A stretch of DNA of 64,000 nucleotides from Dermanyssus gallinae (lineage: Eukaryota; Arthropoda; Arachnida; Mesostigmata; Dermanyssidae): assembly GCA_003439945.1 (NCBI GenBank), contig QVRM01002196.1:1-64000 (forward strand), written 5' to 3'. Every line of letters begins with the position of its first letter. The first letter of the stretch is position 1. Of this stretch, positions 58,066-64,000 are shown one piece after another. Below the pieces are notes generated by a model. The model ran no database searches, was not told the origin of the DNA, and was given only the letters and a program-made list of their open reading frames with translations. A program made the translations under genes and the position numbers.

Positions 58066-60782
58066 TACGTACATACATATAGACATGACGTGCTGGACAT
58101 ATTATGACATGCGGCGAAAGACAGGCACACTGATCAAATTTGAAGCATTATCAAGTAGCTTGTTTGTTCAGCTCACACAAACAGGAAGGCTCTACTGGAG
58201 ACGTTCGAATGTTCACGTTGGCCACACATTGTTGATCTGGGTTGGTCTCGCTTGGCCACCGAAATCGATTTGGGCGGGCGGATAGGTTAGTAGTAGCCGT
58301 GTGTGTGTTTCGGCCTAGGCAGGAATCCGGAAGTGAGGAAACGCTTTCTGGTCGGCTGAGGTCGAGCTTGAGTCGCCACCTGCGCGATGCCCCAACCACG
58401 CCAGTATGATCTCGTTCGTATCGGTTGCCGTCAAAGCCACAGTCCAAGCAATACAGGTATCTGCAACAACCAGTGTAACCAGTGTTGTTGTTGTGGGTCT
58501 GCCTGCGGCATAGGCAAAACTCCCGAAGCTTGCAGTCTCGATTACTTTTTCCTCGGTCTCTTGGTTATCTCTATCTGGTGTTCGTTCGTTGTTCAGCGTC
58601 GTTGCACAACGAAGCTGCGTCGTCGACTGCCGTCGAACGGAATCTATTGGTGCTGTTAAGTAAGTAAGCTAGTAAATCAGCCAAACGGACGGACGGGCGG
58701 ACAGCCATTTCGTTCCTAGGATCGTCTCTCCATAGATGGATCAATCTATGTATCGATCTATCTATAGTCTCCATGATCTTGCGTATGATTTAATGGAACA
58801 CAACACACGCACGCAGGGCTTATATATATGTATATATATATAAACATGCATATATATATATACACTTTGATGGCCCATCGGCAAAATTGGCGGTTGGCCG
58901 CCCGTTGGCGGCAGAAGACGTATCCTGTTCTAAATCGCCCGACTTTCGTCCGTGTCTGTCGGCGGTGGTGCATGGTATGGAGGCACCTGAGGAACACCAT
59001 CGTATTCACTCTAATAATTGGTTACGCATAGCTTGGTCGTGGCTGGCGTTCCTCCACACACGTGTGGAGCCTCTGCGCTTGTGCTCGCGTGTGTGAACCT
59101 TTCTCTGTGCGCGTGGGGTGAGGGGGGGGGGGCGTATACCTGTGGTTCTACCTGAGAGTCTGAAAGTGCGCGTTTGTGGATATATGTGCGATTTTAGTCG
59201 ATGATTATGAATGTCCACCATTTGCACCACCCGCTGCAGGGGATGTGTGGCATTATTACGCGTGAGCAGCAACATCTAGTCCGATGATGATGATGATAAT
59301 CATGATGATGAAGATAATGATGACGATGAGGAGGAGGATCATGAACTTCATCTGGTTGAGGTCGTGAGGCGGCGGCGCCGGTGCATGCAGAAACCAGCGA
59401 TAACCGGCACTCACCGGCAACAGAAGTCGCAATAGCGTTGCCTCTATGATTGGGATGGTTTGTTTTTTTTGTTTGTTTTTGAGCTGCAACTTTGCTCGTT
59501 GCACGTCGCTGCTGCGAGTCTGAGTAATAGACATACTATATCAATCTCTCTACATTCTCGGTCAAACATGCTATACCAACAACAACAACAACATCAACCA
59601 CAACAACAACAACAACATCATCAATAACAACACTATAATTACTACTTCTTCTTCTTCTACGACACGAATACAGCTTCAAATATGATTGCGTTCTTTATGG
59701 CGACCGCTGAACCACAGAGCCACACACATACACATATGTACACACCGTTCTTGGTCCTGCTAATGAAGTTTGTCGAGGGCCGAACTGAAGCAAAGCACCT
59801 TTTTAGCCACAATATTAGCGGCAGCGGTGTATACGCGAATGATTATAGTATAATTAGAATAATAATTAGAGTAATGATGATGATGATGATGATTACTATT
59901 ATTACTGTTATAACTTGATGCGCGTGATGTAAAAAGCGTTAGTTAGTCGTCGACAACGACAGCGTTTTGTGGCTGATGGAAGAGTTCGATGAGTGATCCA
60001 GTGATGTTGCAAAGGTTTTGTTTTATTTAGACATGGTGCTTCATTCAGTCGTCAATGAGGAATGATGCATTTGTTGTGGATGGCTACTTTACTGTAGCGG
60101 AGCCCGGTGCTGTTTTCGGTGTGTCTCACTGATGTCTCTCCTGCACACTGCAAGAAGCACTGTGACCATTTACCGTTCTGCCCACTCCATATAAATATAA
60201 ATAATTATATATATATATATATATAAAGAAAATAACCGGTCGTTGAAGTGTTAGAGAACGGTAGAATGTAATGAGAGAAAGAGAGAATTATATATAGATA
60301 TGTGTGTGTATGTTGGTGTGTACGTTACGTGATAGATATAAGATATTAGGGTTAATTCGAAGCAGAATATGATAACTAAGTCATGGTTGTACGGACAATC
60401 ATGGACAATCTGTTAGAAAGAGGCATCGTCTGTCGTCGGTCAATATCGGCGGACGAATACCAACAACCGCAACGACAACCATGTGACACTTTGATGATTT
60501 GCGTAATTGTGTGTATTTTGTGTGAATCCAAAACAGGATTGCTAACACACACTAACACCCACCCACCAAACCCTGAATTGAGTTGTGCTAGTCCAACGTG
60601 TAACATAGTACTAGGTAAATACGTATATATATATATATATATTTCATATTGTAAAGCAAAGAGAGAAAGATAACCTATTTATAAACGTAAATCTAACGTG
60701 TGTTAGGATATGTATTTATACCACATGCAAGATGCTTAATGACACGTATTTTCTAATACATTATTACTAGCTTTGGTTGAAT
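57549..60782. other. Unassigned DNA
   Basis: (TA)n tracts at 58022-58055, 58820-58862, 60206-60225 and 60627-60645; GATGAT near 59283-59335; CAA near 59576-59626; CTT near 59647-59658. No domain recognised. A cysteine-rich plus frame near 58470 (NQCNQCCCCG) comes from a TGT repeat. Confidence 0.45.
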
Positions 60783-60918
<136 letters not shown>

Positions 60919-61489
60919 AACCAAGCAAAATCAAATCAATGAAAGATTTAGTTGAAAATTTGCCCCAAAAACTTTGGATTGCATCAGTGTCATTTACGAA
61001 TGTCAAGGCTAGGGGTTCCGTGTCCTAATGAATTTGGTCCAGCAGCGTTATCGAATGCTGATGATGATGGTCAGGCTGAGCAGGAACTGAACTGGTTAAG
61101 AAGTGTTATTATCAGTGACGAAGAACGTGCTCCAACAATTTTTTTTTGGCTGTCCGCTCTGTCAGATAAAGGCGAAGTATCGTTATCTCTGCATCCGCGC
61201 GTGTTGATATGTTGGACGCGGACTAGTCGCAATATACAAATATCGACCTTGTTTAGGAGGGTAGAAGAGTGTGTTCAACGTTTTCAATTGGCTCGAACAG
61301 TTTTCCACTCGGTACCGAAAATAATGCATATAAAAGCCCTTGTTATTTTCGTGTATGTCTAGTTCATAGTTACACCAATTAAGACGTTTGACGAAAATAT
61401 CCTGTCAGTGTGTATTTATCAGAGCAGGTCCTAACCTCGCCGTCTCTATCGAGCATTGATGCACGACTGCCCAATCTCAAGGTGCTTCT
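60919..61489. other. Unassigned sequence between two TA tracts
   Basis: A 136-codon plus frame (60952-61362) reads PNEFGPAALSNADDDGQAEQ and onward. At a nine-T run near 61138-61147 a one-base shift would continue as FFGCPLCQIKAKYRY, with a C-x2-C but no histidines and an early stop. It may be a decayed coding fragment; the family is not recognised. Confidence 0.25.
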
Positions 61490-61501
61490 ATATATATATA
61501 A

Positions 61502-61586
<85 letters not shown>

Positions 61587-61607
61587 CGTATATATATATA
61601 TATATAG
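61490..61607. repeat. (TA)n microsatellite
   Basis: About 118 bp of TA with an AAATAAATA start and a TACATACGTA interruption near the 3' end. Confidence 0.95.
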
Positions 61608-62743
61608 GGTCACCAGAACCATATTTTTGAACACACGACGAAACATTCTGTGCGGGCCATTTGTCGGTCGCCGCTAGTCTGATCGACGCGCATTCTAAGG
61701 TCGAAAGTGTATTTTGGCCGCTTTTTCTTACGGCAATTCACCACTAAATATACAACTCTGATAATGGATAGTCCCTTTTTATATTCGTTTATCTAGAACG
61801 AGTACCGATCCATAGCAGATGTGGCAATCGAGTATCGCTAGTCGCCGCCGTTGAGTCACCGCTAACTTATTTGAACGTCCCACGATGGGGGAGGTCCAAA
61901 GATTTTTCCACGCAGATCATTCCACCAGCCGTTCATGCAACGCCTACAAACTGGCTGTGCATGTCGCTGTTATTAAATGAGTTACCTATTTACACACACA
62001 CACACACACAAACATATACCAAGACAACTATACCGATGACACATAATATAAACGTATAACATAGATACTCTATTCCGATCGATGTAATGATAATAAGAAC
62101 AACAATATTAATAATAATAATTATAATAATATTAGTTATTCTCATATTTATATATGAACAATAATAATATATTGTGCACGTACGTAGAGTAAAGCGTATA
62201 GCCGCTGCTCGCCTAGTGAGTTGACCTCAATTTGGGCTTTCCTTCAACGAGGCAGCAGGCGGACACGCGATAATGGCTTGGGCAATGCTGGCCTTGTCGA
62301 CAATGTATGCATGATGGTGGCGATACGCAATGAGCACTCTCGTTATGATAATGATTATAATGGTGGTGGCTGAGATGGTGGTAAACCAGGTGATCGATCC
62401 ATTGACAATACACGTGTTTGTTGGCTTATCTGTACCTTTTTCTCTATTTGTTGCCCTTCCGTCTTCTTCTTCTTCGCGTCCTTCGTTCTCCCTCCCTTTA
62501 AATGGTAATTCACTTTCTTGGCGAAAGAGAACGACACGCTTGGCGAAAGAGGACAAGGCGCCACCCTCGCAAGTCCCCCCAGATGCCCCATCACGTTAGT
62601 CATAATTGTCATTATCATAATGATAATTGGCATCATTATTGGCATCATCACCATCATGATTGTTGTTGTTGTTGTTGCTGTTGTTGTTGTTATCTGCAAA
62701 TCTCTCTCTTAATGAACAATGTCTCCTCCACTCCCCACCCAAG
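61608..62743. other. Unassigned AT-rich DNA
   Basis: CA run near 61994-62010, AAT-rich 62090-62170, (CTT)n near 62463-62477, ATC/ATT repeats near 62610-62655 and a GTT run at 62658-62690. It ends in a pyrimidine-rich tract before the candidate exon at 62744. Confidence 0.4.
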
Positions 62744-62926
62744 GGCTACTACCCTAGCCCTAGTCCGATCGATGACACATCTCGAGAGGCGTTCTCGGGA
62801 TCAGGGTCTCTCGATGACAACAATAACGACGACGACGACGATGAGAGTGACAATATTGTCCTAAGCATGCACATACATCTATGTAGTAACTACGTGCAGC
62901 GGGCTATAGGGCACCCACAGCAGTAA
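62744..62926 (+). CDS. Candidate acidic Ser/Asp-rich terminal exon
   Basis: After a pyrimidine-rich tract ending CTCCACTCCCCACCCAAG, the phase-0 frame reads GYYPSPSPIDDTSREAFSGS, then an Asp/Asn run (DDNNNDDDDDESDN), then IVLSMHIHLC and a stop at 62924-62926. Its composition looks like a disordered regulatory tail, and the Asp run is encoded by a mix of GAC and GAT. The phase differs from that of the zinc-finger exons, so it would not splice to the same donor. It may belong to another gene or be chance. The AAG acceptor is less common than CAG. Confidence 0.3.
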   Translation, partial: GYYPSPSPIDDTSREAFSGSGSLDDNNNDDDDDESDNIVLSMHIHLCSNYVQRAIGHPQQ

Positions 62927-63486
62927 AGAGAACCATGAAATGATGATGAACAGCTTGGCAGATTGCTAAGCACTCCATTCCAACTTTGAACATTCCACAC
63001 GATACTGTAGATGTGAGGCGTATGTATATGCTTATACATATATAGTCACATCTGCAATTGTCTGTATATATTTACATCTGTATTATATACAACGGGCCTA
63101 GACGTTTTCTATAGAAGACGTGAAAATGTAGGCTGCCGCTTCAAAGCCTGAATAGGCTGCACGACGCGATACGTCGTAGGCGGTCGAGTCCTAGAGCGTC
63201 TATAGAACAAACGTTGGCCGCCTCTGTATTTTTTAGGAGAAACAAATGTAAAAACAGATCGGAAAAAGGTATATATATATATATATATGGGGCAATTTCT
63301 TCCTATATCTCTGTTATTAACCAGTGTGCTCCGTGCGATCCCGCAGAAATCAGCTGTCTTTGTACCATATCATTGACGTAATAAACAATTTGAAGATATA
63401 GCAATATTACGCGGATTGTGTTTCTTTGAAGCCGAATTTCTTTAAATTGTTTTTCAACAAAAAGCAATTTGTTTTTAGCAATAAAA

Positions 63487-63537
<51 letters not shown>

Positions 63538-64000
63538 AACACCCGGGCTGGGTAAGTGTGTTTATATTACATCACAGTTTTCCACACAACAATCGATCTA
63601 GCGTTTTGCCAGTTCTGCTATAGACCGAACCGCCGGACAAACCGCGGCGTGGTATTTATCAAATGGCGATCTTTCACCCCGCTAGCCCTCCACCCAGTGC
63701 TTCTCATTGCTGCTGTCCCATAAATTCCTATGTCTACCTCGCAAATTTTGGTTCGCCAATTTCGCATATAAACGTCAAAGGCGCACGTCTTCTTCAGATT
63801 CCATCGTTTTATGTAGCTCCTCTGTTAGCAGTGGGCCACCTTCCAACACGTGGACCACCCTATTTCTGCATGTATTTGAAAGCGCAAAAGCCCTCTTTAG
63901 AAAGAAAAACTTTACCCCATCGATTAAACGCAATTCGTCTACTCCCACCTTATCCCATATTAGTGAAATGCCATATGTGGCGATGGGCGCTATCTGTATC
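62927..64000. other. Unassigned DNA with TA tracts
   Basis: (TA)n at 63270-63288 and 63489-63533. The rest is unique AT-rich sequence. No gene recognised before the window ends. Confidence 0.45.

Noticed and set aside
61100..61220. Additional zinc-finger exon (FFGCPLCQIKAKYRY)
   Set aside because: Needs a one-base shift at a T run, has no histidine ligands and meets a stop at once. Isolated C-x2-C motifs are common by chance in six frames.

Overview
The window looks like non-coding euchromatin of an arthropod nuclear genome, mostly long introns or intergenic DNA. Evidence for a eukaryote: spliceosomal exons with canonical AG/GT borders, R1-clade LINE fragments, mariner and Tc1-like transposase relics, a tRNA-derived SINE family, and very many (TA)n and (GTT/CAA)n microsatellites. 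R1-type LINEs and zinc-finger genes with swapped 3' exons point to an arthropod. A mite such as Varroa would fit, but that is a guess from genome style. There is no bacterial gene structure, operon or CRISPR array.

The only confident host protein-coding sequence is on the plus strand between about 52.0 and 57.0 kb. One terminal exon (52370-52659) encodes a complete pair of C2H2/C2HC zinc fingers and a stop. A second alternative terminus has two exons (56199-56302 and 56700-56948), and their 397-bp intron lies between the two zinc-binding cysteines of the second finger. Both alternatives start in the same splice phase (one base taken from the upstream exon). That is expected if a shared upstream exon is spliced to alternative DNA-binding ends, as in BTB-zinc-finger genes of the tramtrack/broad/lola/fruitless type. 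A short phase-compatible acceptor exon without a finger (51965-51999) may be a third ending. No BTB exon was found, so the common 5' exons probably lie outside the window or were missed.

Layout: 1-32 kb is saturated with triplet repeats (GTT, GCT, CAA, CAG), often as inverted GTT/CAA pairs. It also holds a 250-270 bp tandem array cut by an R1 LINE fragment (8.7-10.2 kb), a pentanucleotide-like minisatellite (12.9-13.2 kb), a 16-bp minisatellite block (22.8-23.7 kb), three copies of a tRNA-derived SINE (16.5, 24.0, 24.2 kb) and two perfect hairpins (14.7, 26.3 kb). From 32 to 52 kb triplet repeats thin out and transposon relics dominate: a short tandem duplication (32.4 kb), an R1 C-terminal fragment (36.1-36.6 kb), a Tc1-like relic interrupted by an internally deleted mariner (39.4-40.9 kb), a second mariner copy inside a 19-bp inverted repeat (41.9-42.5 kb), a 220-250 bp tandem array (44.1-44.7 kb) and a fourth SINE copy with a clear target-site duplication (50.8-51.1 kb). 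From 57 to 64 kb there are long (TA)n tracts and one candidate acidic terminal exon (62744-62926).

Most long open frames in the window are reading frames through microsatellites and are not genes. No database search was possible. Family names rest on recognised motifs only.
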